A stretch of 64,000 bases of DNA from Flavivirga algicola (GTDB taxonomy: Bacteria > Bacteroidota > Bacteroidia > Flavobacteriales > Flavobacteriaceae): positions 377,001-441,000 of the forward strand of contig NZ_JABBHF010000002.1 in the NCBI RefSeq assembly GCF_012910715.1. Direction: 5' to 3'. Below the pieces are notes generated by a model that was not told the DNA's origin, searched no databases, and was given only the letters and a program-made list of their open reading frames with translations. This document shows positions 1 to 6,799 of the stretch, piece by piece. The translations under genes were made by a program, and so were the position numbers. Each line of letters opens with the position of its first letter. The stretch's first letter is position 1.

Positions 1-1165
1 TTAATGTGTAATCCTCAAATTTTATTTGCTTCTTACCCTCCACCAGATCAAAATCAGGAAAAACACTTTCTTCAATTTCCTCTATTGAAATATTATGCTT
101 TTTTGCTCCTGCTTCAAGGTTTTTATTTATGTTTTTGAGAGCTGCCTTGTGCTTAATGTTAAGCCGTAACTTCGTTAGCCCTAATAGCGAATCTTTTGTG
201 CACATCTCACCTAACACATTAATGCAAATATTCCCTAATCGTTGGGCATGAATGCAACTTTCATATTCATCTACTCGAATTCTTACATATGCTTTTTCTG
301 CTATATTAGTGATTGACTTGATCGTATTTTCATCAGGATATGAAACCAATGACCATATTAAACCTTGAAGAAATATTTCTGTATCACCTAGAAATCCGCG
401 TATAATGAATCCATCTTCATCTTTCCTAACTGGATCACTTTCAGCACATACCATTAAAAGTTGCCTCGCGACATTAAGATAAGTTTCTTCTCCTATTTGT
501 TGAATTAATCCTGAAACCTCTCTCTTAAATTTATCGGATGGCTTAGAGTCAAAAGCACTAGCAAATAAGATGAATGTCTTGTTAAATAAATTTCTATTAT
601 TTTTTATAGAATCAATTATTTTATTTAAACGATCATCAATAGTCGTATCATAAAATTGAAAAGGCTCATCATAACCATACTTTATTAAAAACTGTCGAAC
701 AGCCTGAGCATCTTTCTGATGTATGCTATATGAAGCATAGTAAGGGAGGGAAAGTAGTTTTAATATAAAGGAAATAATTTTTTCTGAAGGAGGTTTTGAA
801 CCCAGCCCATTTTCTAATTTTTCTAAAGATTTAATAATAGCATTAGTTAAAAACCGATCTCTAAATGTATTTCCTAATACAGTAGTAAGTTTTAGAAAAC
901 TATTTTGTAAAACAATCCATTCTTCTTCTGTGTAAGAAGAAAGATTTGTTACTAATGAGTTTCTAAACTCTGCTGTATAATCACATAATTCGCTTTCCTC
1001 ATAATGATAGTCATTTTTTTTTCTAAATTTTATCAAATCAATTAGACATTCGTTGATGTCAAGAATCGCATGTTTAATTTCCTGGTCAGAGAATTGATCC
1101 AGTTTGTTATTAGCAAATTTTGTTTTAAACAATTCTACCCTTTTTCGTAATTCTTCTATTTTCAT
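1..1165 (-). CDS. DUF4132/MolR-like protein, N-terminal part (runs off left edge)
   Basis: A reading frame opens at the ATG at 1163-1165 and stays open for 388 codons to the window edge, so the C-terminal part is missing. The visible part is mostly alpha-helical and soluble, with no signal peptide. Its last 120 residues (RGFLGDTEIFLQGLIWSL, then AEKAYVRIR, LGNICINVLGEM, LRLNIKHKAALKNINK, ISIEEIEESVFPDFDL) resemble the helical repeat segment that precedes the DUF4132 domain in MolR-like and WGR/DUF4132 proteins. The DUF4132 domain itself would lie beyond the edge. The function of this family is not established. It starts 15 bp after the stop of the Gly-Gly protein at 1181-1564, so the two are probably one operon. 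The family call rests on recalled sequence pattern only. Confidence 0.6.
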   Translation of the reverse strand, partial: MKIEELRKRVELFKTKFANNKLDQFSDQEIKHAILDINECLIDLIKFRKKNDYHYEESELCDYTAEFRNSLVTNLSSYTEEEWIVLQNSFLKLTTVLGNTFRDRFLTNAIIKSLEKLENGLGSKPPSEKIISFILKLLSLPYYASYSIHQKDAQAVRQFLIKYGYDEPFQFYDTTIDDRLNKIIDSIKNNRNLFNKTFILFASAFDSKPSDKFKREVSGLIQQIGEETYLNVARQLLMVCAESDPVRKDEDGFIIRGFLGDTEIFLQGLIWSLVSYPDENTIKSITNIAEKAYVRIRVDEYESCIHAQRLGNICINVLGEMCTKDSLLGLTKLRLNIKHKAALKNINKNLEAGAKKHNISIEEIEESVFPDFDLVEGKKQIKFEDYTL

Positions 1166-1180
1166 ATATGTAATATTCGG

Positions 1181-1564
1181 TTATCCTCCAACCAATGGAG
1201 TTAATTTAAAAAAAGACACTTTAGTATCATTAGTGATAAGAAATTCTTGATCAAGACTTTCAGCTTGTTTATCATCAATTATGATGAAAAAACCATTCTT
1301 CTGAAAAGCCCCTAAAGCGATATATATCTGACTTTCAATATCAATATTATCCTTTTTAGCTTTCAAACTATTTTGATTAAGTAGTTTCTCTGTCTTTGTA
1401 GGAACTACTAACCTACAATCTAAGTCAAGCCATTTTTCTACTTCTGTGATTACTCGAACTCGAATGAGTTCTTCTACCGTGATATATTCTTTATTAAACT
1501 TAAGAGAAATTTTATTTAAAACCTCTCCCGTAACTGTTTCGTCTGCTATTATTAGAGTGCTCAT
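1181..1564 (-). CDS. small beta-grasp-like protein with C-terminal Gly-Gly
   Basis: This 127-residue protein has no signal peptide or membrane segment. Residues 1-45 read as two beta strands followed by a helix (ITVEELIRVRVITEVEKWL). The last 35 residues contain GFFIIIDDKQAESLDQEF and then DTKVSFFKLTPLVGG. The pattern D-x-V-x-F...P-L-V-G-G at the extreme C terminus is the one seen in ThiS and MoaD sulfur carriers (typically ...F-P-P-V-A-G-G). The middle, about residues 48-85, is a charged insertion. I infer a ubiquitin-like beta-grasp fold; no E1-like activating enzyme or peptidase is visible in the window. Similar proteins ending in PLVGG are, as I recall, encoded beside DUF4132 genes, as here. 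A promoter-like repeat ends about 50 bp upstream of the start. Confidence 0.6.
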   Translation of the reverse strand: MSTLIIADETVTGEVLNKISLKFNKEYITVEELIRVRVITEVEKWLDLDCRLVVPTKTEKLLNQNSLKAKKDNIDIESQIYIALGAFQKNGFFIIIDDKQAESLDQEFLITNDTKVSFFKLTPLVGG

Positions 1565-1617
1565 TTTGGTGTTTTTATATTTTGTGAATTATTTCTCTTT
1601 TTATTAATTTATCATTC

Positions 1618-1668
1618 CAAATCTACAGAATAGCATATTTACTAAACTACCCTGAATTCAGTGAATTT
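1618..1668 (-). promoter_or_regulatory. promoter-like repeat module, copy 1
   Basis: On the minus strand the sequence gives AAATTCACTGAATTCAGGG (1668-1650), then a GTTTA box, then TAGATTTG (1625-1618), which fits the Bacteroidota TAnnTTTG -7 box exactly. The start codon at 1564 follows after about 53 bp. The palindrome CTGAATTCAG lies just upstream of the -33 region, where an activator or operator would bind. The same arrangement recurs at 2081-2133, 3566-3618 and 4696-4748. Confidence 0.55.
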
Positions 1669-1839
1669 CAATTATGACTTATTTAATGCTATGTAGTTTT
1701 ATGAGTTAGCAATTGATTTTTAATATCATCCTTGTCCCTTTTGTAAAGCACTTATATTAATATGGACAATTACTTATGTGAGAATTCGAATCGACTCTTC
1801 TGTAATTAATAGTTACAGCTGTCAATATATGAAAGTGAA

Positions 1840-1932
1840 TATATAAATAGGTCAGACGGTAAGCAACTTATTTTTGGTCAACCAACCAAGCCAAACCTTT
1901 AAATCCAAAACCGAATCTGACCTATTTATATA
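1840..1932. repeat. 93-bp inverted-repeat element, copy 1
   Basis: The ends are a perfect 17-bp inverted repeat: TATATAAATAGGTCAGA at 1840-1856 and its complement TCTGACCTATTTATATA at 1916-1932. Inside, CGGT/ACCG and TTTTTGG/CCAAA can extend the pairing, leaving a loop around ACCAACCAAG. A related element lies at 3768-3852. It could be a MITE-like or REP-like element, or a structured RNA or terminator. There are no obvious target-site duplications beyond the AT-rich arms. Confidence 0.7.
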
Positions 1933-2080
1933 CTGTGTATTTTATATCAACATGAAGTATTCTCAGAGTTAACTTAATTTCAAATAACTTGTAAGTTTGA
2001 AATATCAAAGCTCAAAATCTTTATAATATTAGAGACTTCATAATGCTGTCTATTATTTTCTTTTTATAGATTCATTACTG

Positions 2081-2133
2081 CAAATTTATGGGATAATGTA
2101 TGTACTAAAACACCCTGAATTCAGTGAATTTAT
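2081..2133 (-). promoter_or_regulatory. promoter-like repeat module, copy 2
   Basis: CCCTGAATTCAGTGAATTTAT (2113-2133, read on plus) is followed on the minus strand by a TTTTAG box and TAAATTTG (2088-2081), a full TAnnTTTG match. No gene follows it on the minus strand before copy 1; only the hairpin element at 1840-1932 does. It may be a remnant of a lost gene or drive a short untranslated RNA. Confidence 0.5.
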
Positions 2134-2307
2134 TGTGATTTTTTTTATAATTTAAGCTTATACAAGGTACATATACTATAAAATAACCTATCTATAATTT
2201 AGTCATTCACATTTCCTAATCACATAGCTTATTTATAATCTTTTACACGAGTCTTTCATACACACATTCAATACTCAAATCATATGCTACGTTAACAGCT
2301 TACTTTT

Positions 2308-3015
2308 TTATTTCACTATATTTTCTAAAAGTAACTTTTCTTCTCCCTTGTATGTTCTTATTCCAATTTTCACCTTTTCTGTTATCCAATTTTCAGATTC
2401 ATAAAAACTAATATGTCTTTGTTTTTGAGGAATTTCCTCAAAGAAATTGTCTATTAATTTAAGTATTTCTTCTTGGTGTCTCTTTTCTGTTATATAATAG
2501 AATTTAATGGAAAAAGGATAGCTAAACCCTCCACTTTGTATAAAAAATGCATCAGTAGGTTTAAAACAGAGCGGACTCTTTCTAAATTTTGGGAATTTAA
2601 AATTACTTGTAAGTACTTTTTTTAGTTCCTCAATTTTTTCGGTGTCTCTATACATTAAAGTATTCTCAAATGGTTCAAATGAGGGTTCTTTTTTATTTTT
2701 TCTAGCACTAATAAGTTCAATGTATCTTATACATTCTACACACTTTATACTCCCACTCAAGTTTGGATATTTTGGATAAAGTGTTTCACTAAGTTTGAGA
2801 TACGCTTCTTCTGGTAAATTTAATAATTGTTCAAAAGTTATTTTTGGGAGTTCTTCAACATAATTTTCCTCGTAACATTTATCGCAAACTCTAACACCGT
2901 ATCCTGGGAGTTTCCGCATGGGGGGAAAGTTATTATTTGCAAATTCTTTCCAAATATGCGTACATACCTTCGAAAAATTTTGTTTTCCATGAACTTGACA
3001 TAAAATTATCCCCAT
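2308..3015 (-). CDS. cysteine-rich protein of unknown function
   Basis: I do not recognise this 235-residue protein. It has no signal peptide or membrane helix and is probably cytoplasmic. Its N-terminal half carries several potential metal ligands: C6/H9, a CTHI segment, a CDKC pair near residue 45 and a CVEC pair near residue 92. CxxC pairs spaced like this often form zinc ribbons. The C-terminal half has alternating charged helices and short strands and a GIRTYKGEEK tail. It starts 141 bp after the DUF2493 gene (3157-3504) in the same direction. The ATG at 3013-3015 gives MGIILCQVHG, so the first potential ligand is only five residues in. Its place among other small accessory genes fits a defence or conflict-related role, but nothing in the sequence shows this. 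Confidence 0.55.
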   Translation of the reverse strand: MGIILCQVHGKQNFSKVCTHIWKEFANNNFPPMRKLPGYGVRVCDKCYEENYVEELPKITFEQLLNLPEEAYLKLSETLYPKYPNLSGSIKCVECIRYIELISARKNKKEPSFEPFENTLMYRDTEKIEELKKVLTSNFKFPKFRKSPLCFKPTDAFFIQSGGFSYPFSIKFYYITEKRHQEEILKLIDNFFEEIPQKQRHISFYESENWITEKVKIGIRTYKGEEKLLLENIVK

Positions 3016-3156
3016 AGTTTTCCTATTTTATACTTATAGCTGAAGATTAAATACTCTATAAAAGGCTTTTATATAGTATTGGCTACTTTATACCCTTCTA
3101 CTATTTTGTTAATGAGTCCCTACAAGTACCTGCTTATATATTCAAGTTAACCACAC

Positions 3157-3504
3157 TTAAAAATAACTAACCCTCACTTTTAAATTGGCACGCTTTGCCA
3201 GGTCTATCATATGTTTAGTACCTCTACTCTTACCATCCCAAAAAGCAATTAAAGCATCTGCATATTCCGCCATTTGTGCATTGCGCCTATATCCCGCACT
3301 TTTACCGTATTTACTCCAATTAGCAGGAAATCGTTTTATCAGATACCCGCTATCATTTGCATACTTCTCACCTAGTTTATCTGCTCCTTTAGCAGTTCCG
3401 CTAACTATTTCAATTTCTGTTTGTTTGGACAATACTTTATTACAAAACCGGAAAAGCTTTTTGTAATCATCAAAGTTTCTCCCCCCTGCTATTATTACTT
3501 TCAC
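3157..3504 (-). CDS. DUF2493 family protein (SLOG superfamily, YspA-like)
   Basis: The protein is 115 residues, the normal size for this single-domain family. It opens with MKVIIAGGRNFDDY, the typical strand plus GGR nucleotide-binding loop, followed by VSGTAKGADKLGEKYA (the GTAKGAD motif) and ADALIAFWDGKSRGTKHMIDLAK, the conserved D-G-x-S-x-G-T motif at the end of the Rossmann-like fold. SLOG domains bind nucleotides or nucleotide-derived ligands, and some act in bacterial conflict systems; the ligand here is unknown. A promoter-like repeat (3566-3618) ends about 60 bp upstream of the ATG. The family assignment is firm; the role is not. Confidence 0.85.
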   Translation of the reverse strand: MKVIIAGGRNFDDYKKLFRFCNKVLSKQTEIEIVSGTAKGADKLGEKYANDSGYLIKRFPANWSKYGKSAGYRRNAQMAEYADALIAFWDGKSRGTKHMIDLAKRANLKVRVSYF

Positions 3505-3565
3505 AATCCCTTAATTCTTAAAAAAACATCAATGTGTACTAGTTTCTTTTATAGATTCGTTTCTC

Positions 3566-3618
3566 TAAATTTACGGGATAGTCAATATGTCAAACCATCC
3601 TGGATTCAGTAAATTTAT
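3566..3618 (-). promoter_or_regulatory. promoter-like repeat module, copy 3
   Basis: The module carries CCTGGATTCAGTAAATTTAT (3599-3618, plus sense), then on the minus strand GGTTTGACAT as the -33 region and TAAATTTA (3573-3566), one base off TAnnTTTG. The start of the DUF2493 gene (3504) lies about 60 bp downstream. It has two base changes relative to copies 1 and 2 in the CTGAATTCAGTGAA core. Confidence 0.5.
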
Positions 3619-3767
3619 TGTAAAATCTAATGGTCTCATAGGCAGTTTTATCTTTTGTTGGATGGTATTTTTCACATTACTTTCCGAGTACAAGTATTAG
3701 TTACCAAAAAACACGTTTCAATACAGTTCACTTCCAGACCTTTTATAATTATTAGTTCAACGGTCAA

Positions 3768-3852
3768 TATAAGTAGGTCAGGTGGCGAGCAATTTATTTT
3801 GGGTAACCAAGCCAAATTTTTAAATTTAAAACCAAACCTGACCTATTTTATA
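3768..3852. repeat. 85-bp inverted-repeat element, copy 2
   Basis: The arms TAGGTCAGGT (3774-3783) and ACCTGACCTA (3836-3845) pair perfectly, and AT-rich extensions pair imperfectly. The interior ATTTTGGGTAACCAAGCCAAA is clearly related to the interior of the element at 1840-1932. It lies about 115 bp downstream of the stop of the gene at 3968-4531. Base changes at matching arm positions (AGA/TCT in copy 1, GGT/ACC in copy 2) look compensatory and so preserve the hairpin. Confidence 0.65.
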
Positions 3853-3967
3853 TAGCATTTTCTTAGAGCAGTTCAAACAAAATCCTGTTTTAATACTGCT
3901 TATTTTTGGTCATCAATATTTATTTTGTCTTAAAAAAAGAAAAAGCAAATATTTTAATTGATTCATC

Positions 3968-4531
3968 CTAATTATACATTTCATTTATCCAGTTTGTAAA
4001 TTCTATCACACGTTCTTTTCCATTCGCCTCTATATTTTGGTCCCTAATCTGGTCATAGTATTCAAGTTCATGAATTAGGATTGGTTTTGTCGTTATTTGA
4101 GCCTTATGAATTTCTCGAACTGTCTCGACTAATATACTGACGAAGTTTTCTGTTATTTCACCACCCTTTTCCATACAAGCATCAAAGTCTTTTTCTTCAT
4201 CTTGGTCGGTATAATTCAAGCCAATACTTGAAATCCAGTCTTCTATTATTTTTCTCCCTTCTTTATCTTCTTCGTTACCCAAAACAGTTATTTCGTTTTG
4301 AAGCCAAAACGCATAATTCCATTTAGCTTCACTTTCATCCCAAGCAGCGTCAATTTCGTTTTTAAAATTGGTATTGGTATTGAATCCAATAGTTAATGTT
4401 GGGTACCTTGGGTCATCATTCTCATCATACACATAAAATGAGAATCCATAGATATCTTCTAAAGTTTTATCATCTATTGATTTAATAGCTTTTATACAAG
4501 CATTGAATATGTGTTCTGATATTTGTTTCAT
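3968..4531 (-). CDS. DUF4303-like cytoplasmic protein
   Basis: This 187-residue acidic protein has no signal peptide. Its N-terminal half (IYGFSFYVYDENDDPRYPTL, TIGFNTNTNF, and EAKWNYAFWLQNE) matches the pattern I associate with DUF4303 proteins, where a strand pair ending in a PTLTIGFNT-type motif is followed by a W-N-x-A-x-W-L segment. Members of this group often occur near polymorphic toxin immunity proteins, but no toxin gene is visible here. Downstream lies the hairpin element at 3768-3852; upstream lies promoter-like repeat copy 4, with a leader of about 165 bp. The family call is from memory; the function is unknown. Confidence 0.55.
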   Translation of the reverse strand: MKQISEHIFNACIKAIKSIDDKTLEDIYGFSFYVYDENDDPRYPTLTIGFNTNTNFKNEIDAAWDESEAKWNYAFWLQNEITVLGNEEDKEGRKIIEDWISSIGLNYTDQDEEKDFDACMEKGGEITENFVSILVETVREIHKAQITTKPILIHELEYYDQIRDQNIEANGKERVIEFTNWINEMYN

Positions 4532-4695
4532 TGTTAATACTGCTTAAAAACAGAAACATGAAGGGACATATAGCCAGCCTTCATACTCTGTGTATTTTAA
4601 CCAAAAGGCGTTTGATTAGATTTAAATGAGTCCGATATAATATCAAGAGGCTTTATGCATTTCTTCCCATTGATGATTATATGGATTTATGACAG

Positions 4696-4748
4696 CAAAT
4701 TTATAGCATACTATATGAGTCAAACCACCCTGAATCCAGTGAATTTAT
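4696..4748 (-). promoter_or_regulatory. promoter-like repeat module, copy 4
   Basis: The module carries CCCTGAATCCAGTGAATTTAT (4728-4748, plus sense), then on the minus strand GGTTTGACTC and TAAATTTG (4703-4696). TTTG and TAnnTTTG are separated by 17 bp, close to published Flavobacterium spacing. It would drive the gene ending at 3968, whose start is about 165 bp further on. Confidence 0.55.
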
Positions 4749-4783
4749 CATATAACAAATGAGGAGGGCACTAAATTTAAATG

Positions 4784-4813
4784 AAACGAGCCCGATAATA
4801 TCGGGCTCGTTTT
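4784..4813. terminator. strong hairpin terminator
   Basis: AAACGAGCCCGAT and ATCGGGCTCGTTT pair perfectly over 13 bp around an AAT loop. On the plus strand a TTTTGTTTTG tract follows; on the minus strand an AT-rich TTCATTTAAATTT stretch follows. It would end the small gene at 4857-5054 and insulate the accessory block. Confidence 0.8.
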
Positions 4814-4856
4814 GTTTTGTATTCTTATTTGGGGTTTTGTTTCTATTTAATCTTTT

Positions 4857-5054
4857 TTATGCTTTTAAATAAATTAAACATTGATTTAATTCTGGGTTTT
4901 GCTGTACGAGAGAAAGAATATATATTTTAAGCTCTTCTAACTCATAAGGTAGTAAACGTTGCACTGCCTTCTGTACTTCTTTGCAAAACAACGTTGAATC
5001 AAAACTAACTTTACCAAGAATAGTTTTGGTATACTCTAGCATTGCTCTTGCCAT
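4857..5054 (-). CDS. conserved small protein of Flavobacteriia
   Basis: This 65-residue protein starts MARAMLEYTKTILGKVSFD and contains LFCKEVQKAVQRLLPYELEELKIYIL, an amphipathic helical segment. I recall near-identical short proteins annotated only as hypothetical across Flavobacteriaceae, which supports it as a real gene. It has no signal peptide, membrane helix or metal site. It is monocistronic and is followed by the hairpin terminator at 4784-4813. No function can be given. Confidence 0.7.
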   Translation of the reverse strand: MARAMLEYTKTILGKVSFDSTLFCKEVQKAVQRLLPYELEELKIYILSLVQQNPELNQCLIYLKA

Positions 5055-5182
5055 AATTTGTTTATAAGGTTTATAGGTTTGTAATAGTAGATTTTTGTAA
5101 TAGGCTTATGTCTTTTCATTAGTGAACTCTAAAATTAATGAAAAATTACATAAGTTTTTTCGTTTAATGTAAATTTAACATT

Positions 5183-5982
5183 TTAGAAACGATTATCACC
5201 ATCTAGTATATCTCCTATGCCTCCTAAAATACTTCCTTCCCCCCTATTTTTTCCACCTGCTTGAGGCGCAGAAGCCAAAACACGTCCCGCTAACCTACTA
5301 AATGGTAATGATTGAATATAAACTGTACCAGGACCTTGTAGTTTTGCAAAAAATAGACCTTCCCCTCCAAAAATGGTATTTTTAATACCTCCAACAAATT
5401 CTATATCATAGTCTACACCTTGTGTAAACCCAACAATACATCCTGTATCTACTTTTAAAGTTTCACCAGCCAATAACTCTTTTTTAGCCATGGTTCCACC
5501 CGCATGAACAAATGCCATACCATCACCTTCCAGTTTTTGCATAATGAAACCTTCCCCCCCAAATAAGCCTCTTCCTAATTTTTTCGAAAACTCAATACCT
5601 ACACTCACGCCTTTGGCTGCGCATAGAAAAGCATCCTTTTGACAAATAAACTTCCCTCCCAAGGCTGATAAATCAATTGGTAAAATTTTCCCTGGATATG
5701 GGGAAGCAAAAGAAACATTCCGTTTACCAACTAAATCATTATAAAAAGCGGTCATAAATAAACTCTCTCCTGTAAGAATACGTTTCCCCGCTCCTAAAAT
5801 TTTACCTAAAATCCTGTGTCTTTTTGAGAACCATCACCAAAAATGGTTTCCATTTTTATACCATCGTCCATCATCATAAAACTACCTGCCTCAGCTATAA
5901 CCCCTTCCTGTGGGTCAAGTTCAATTTCTACATATTGCATTTCTTCTCCGTAAATTCTATAATCAATTTCGTGTGCTGTCAT
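5183..5982 (-). pseudogene. AIM24 family (TIGR00266) protein with apparent -1 frameshift
   Basis: The downstream frame (5183-5755 with its first internal ATG) encodes the beta-rich, glycine-rich core of an AIM24/TIGR00266 protein ([20 protein letters not shown], then [22 protein letters not shown] and [12 protein letters not shown]-like repeats). The family's N terminus is present upstream in another frame: from the ATG at 5980-5982 it reads [20 protein letters not shown] and on to a stop, after about 66 codons, at the run TTTT (plus strand AAAA, 5808-5811). One extra T there would join the frames (...[24 protein letters not shown]) into a normal full-length protein of about 266 residues. It is either a true single-base deletion or a sequencing error. 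A TAAATTTG promoter box lies about 50 bp upstream. Confidence 0.8.
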
Positions 5983-6033
5983 TTTTGTATTTTTTTAATT
6001 CGTTTATAGGTAGGTTTGTTTAGTACTTTGTTA

Positions 6034-6041
6034 CAAATTTA
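6034..6041 (-). promoter_or_regulatory. -7 box for the AIM24-family gene
   Basis: On the minus strand TAAATTTG fits TAnnTTTG and lies about 50 bp before the ATG at 5982. The -33 element is not clear; a TTTA occurs about 23 bp upstream. Confidence 0.4.
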
Positions 6042-6196
6042 TAAAACTCATATTTTCTATATTCTAAATTATGGGTAAATACAATCAATTATTTTATCGC
6101 GTTTTTCAAACATTCACTGAAATTAAAAAAGATAAAGAATACTTACTAATTTCTACCCGCCGCTACTTACCGAATACCTGTTACTTATCAATAAAA

Positions 6197-6652
6197 CTAC
6201 TGCTTCACTTTAATGCTCCATTCAAAGTCGAAAGTTGAAACCTCTACCCCATCTTCATTAACACCTATAGATTTCACCCAAATAGTCTGCCCTTCACCTG
6301 TTTCTATGGCTTTTTTAACGATATCTTCTATAAGATTTCCATCATGACAAGTAAATGTTATTCTTCCAGTAGCCTTTTTTGTAAATATGGCTTTATTAGA
6401 AGTCACTAACATCGAGATCCGTTTTCTAGATGCTTTAATTTTAGAAATCATCAAAGCGCCTGTAGAAAATTCGGCTGCCATACCTTGTACCGCCCAAAAC
6501 ATAGATTTAAACGGGTTTTGATTTATCCATTTATGCTTTACCGTTACAATACACTTGGAAGCATCTATATGTTTTGTTCTAACCCCACAAAAATATGCAG
6601 CAGGTAATTTAAACATTTTGAAAGTGTTTAGTTTTCTGGGTGTTATGTTCAT
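6197..6652 (-). CDS. DUF4442 domain protein (hotdog, thioesterase-like)
   Basis: The 151-residue protein matches the DUF4442 pattern: an N-terminal helix (LNTFKMFKLPAAYFCGVRT), a strand (CIVTVKHKWINQNPFKSMFWA), the central helix VQGMAAEFSTGALMISKI and a C-terminal sheet ending FDFEWSIKVK. DUF4442 proteins are related to PaaI-type hotdog thioesterases. The substrate is unknown. The central helix has GMAAEFSTG where hotdog enzymes usually place catalytic residues. The protein is cytoplasmic, with no signal peptide. It is transcribed divergently from the DUF4870 gene across a 147-bp spacer. Confidence 0.8.
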   Translation of the reverse strand: MNITPRKLNTFKMFKLPAAYFCGVRTKHIDASKCIVTVKHKWINQNPFKSMFWAVQGMAAEFSTGALMISKIKASRKRISMLVTSNKAIFTKKATGRITFTCHDGNLIEDIVKKAIETGEGQTIWVKSIGVNEDGVEVSTFDFEWSIKVKQ

Positions 6653-6762
6653 TATGACAGGGTTTATTTTTTCACTAAGTTATAAAATTAATAGTTAGTT
6701 TGAAATGTTAATATTTTGTTAAATTTTAGTACTATGCGTAACATAATACCTTCTTTTAGACA

Positions 6763-6770
6763 TATATTTG
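6763..6770 (+). promoter_or_regulatory. -7 box for the DUF4870 gene
   Basis: TATATTTG matches TAnnTTTG and ends 29 bp before the ATG at 6800, a plausible short leader. The upstream region is AT-rich with several TTTTG/TTTTA runs, so the exact -33 box is uncertain. Confidence 0.45.
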
Positions 6771-6799
6771 TATAAGAAACTATTATATGTTTTAAAATC

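Larger units (their letters stand above)
1565..2307. other. 743-bp gene-free spacer with repeats
   Basis: No credible reading frame is visible on either strand. The spacer holds two copies of the promoter-like repeat (1618-1668 and 2081-2133) and one long hairpin element (1840-1932). Stretches flanking the hairpin are related to the spacer at 3540-3855; both have an AATTAATAGTT- or AATTATTAGTT-like segment followed by GTCAATATA just before the hairpin. Confidence 0.6.
3505..3967. other. 463-bp gene-free spacer with repeats
   Basis: There is no convincing gene. The spacer holds promoter-like repeat copy 3 (3566-3618) and the second hairpin element (3768-3852). Short frames on the plus strand here have no ribosome binding site and no protein-like composition, so I do not call them. 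Confidence 0.55.
4532..4856. other. 325-bp spacer with promoter module and terminator
   Basis: No gene is visible. The spacer contains promoter-like repeat copy 4 (4696-4748) and the strong hairpin terminator at 4784-4813. Confidence 0.6.

Noticed and set aside
3185-3466. Plus-strand open frame opposite the DUF2493 gene
   Set aside because: It mirrors a well-conserved minus-strand gene, has no ribosome binding site and no recognisable protein pattern.
1840-3852. Reading the hairpin elements as integron attC sites
   Set aside because: The core GTTRRRY/RYYYAAC boxes are not present at the ends, there is no integrase in view and the elements are not placed after every gene.
5755-5982. Programmed frameshift in the AIM24-family gene
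   Set aside because: The slip site is only a short T-run without a stimulating structure, and I know no such mechanism in this family; mutation or sequencing error is simpler.
5824-6009. Plus-strand open frame over the 5' part of the AIM24-family gene
   Set aside because: It lies opposite a region that encodes the family N terminus on the minus strand and shows no protein-like features.
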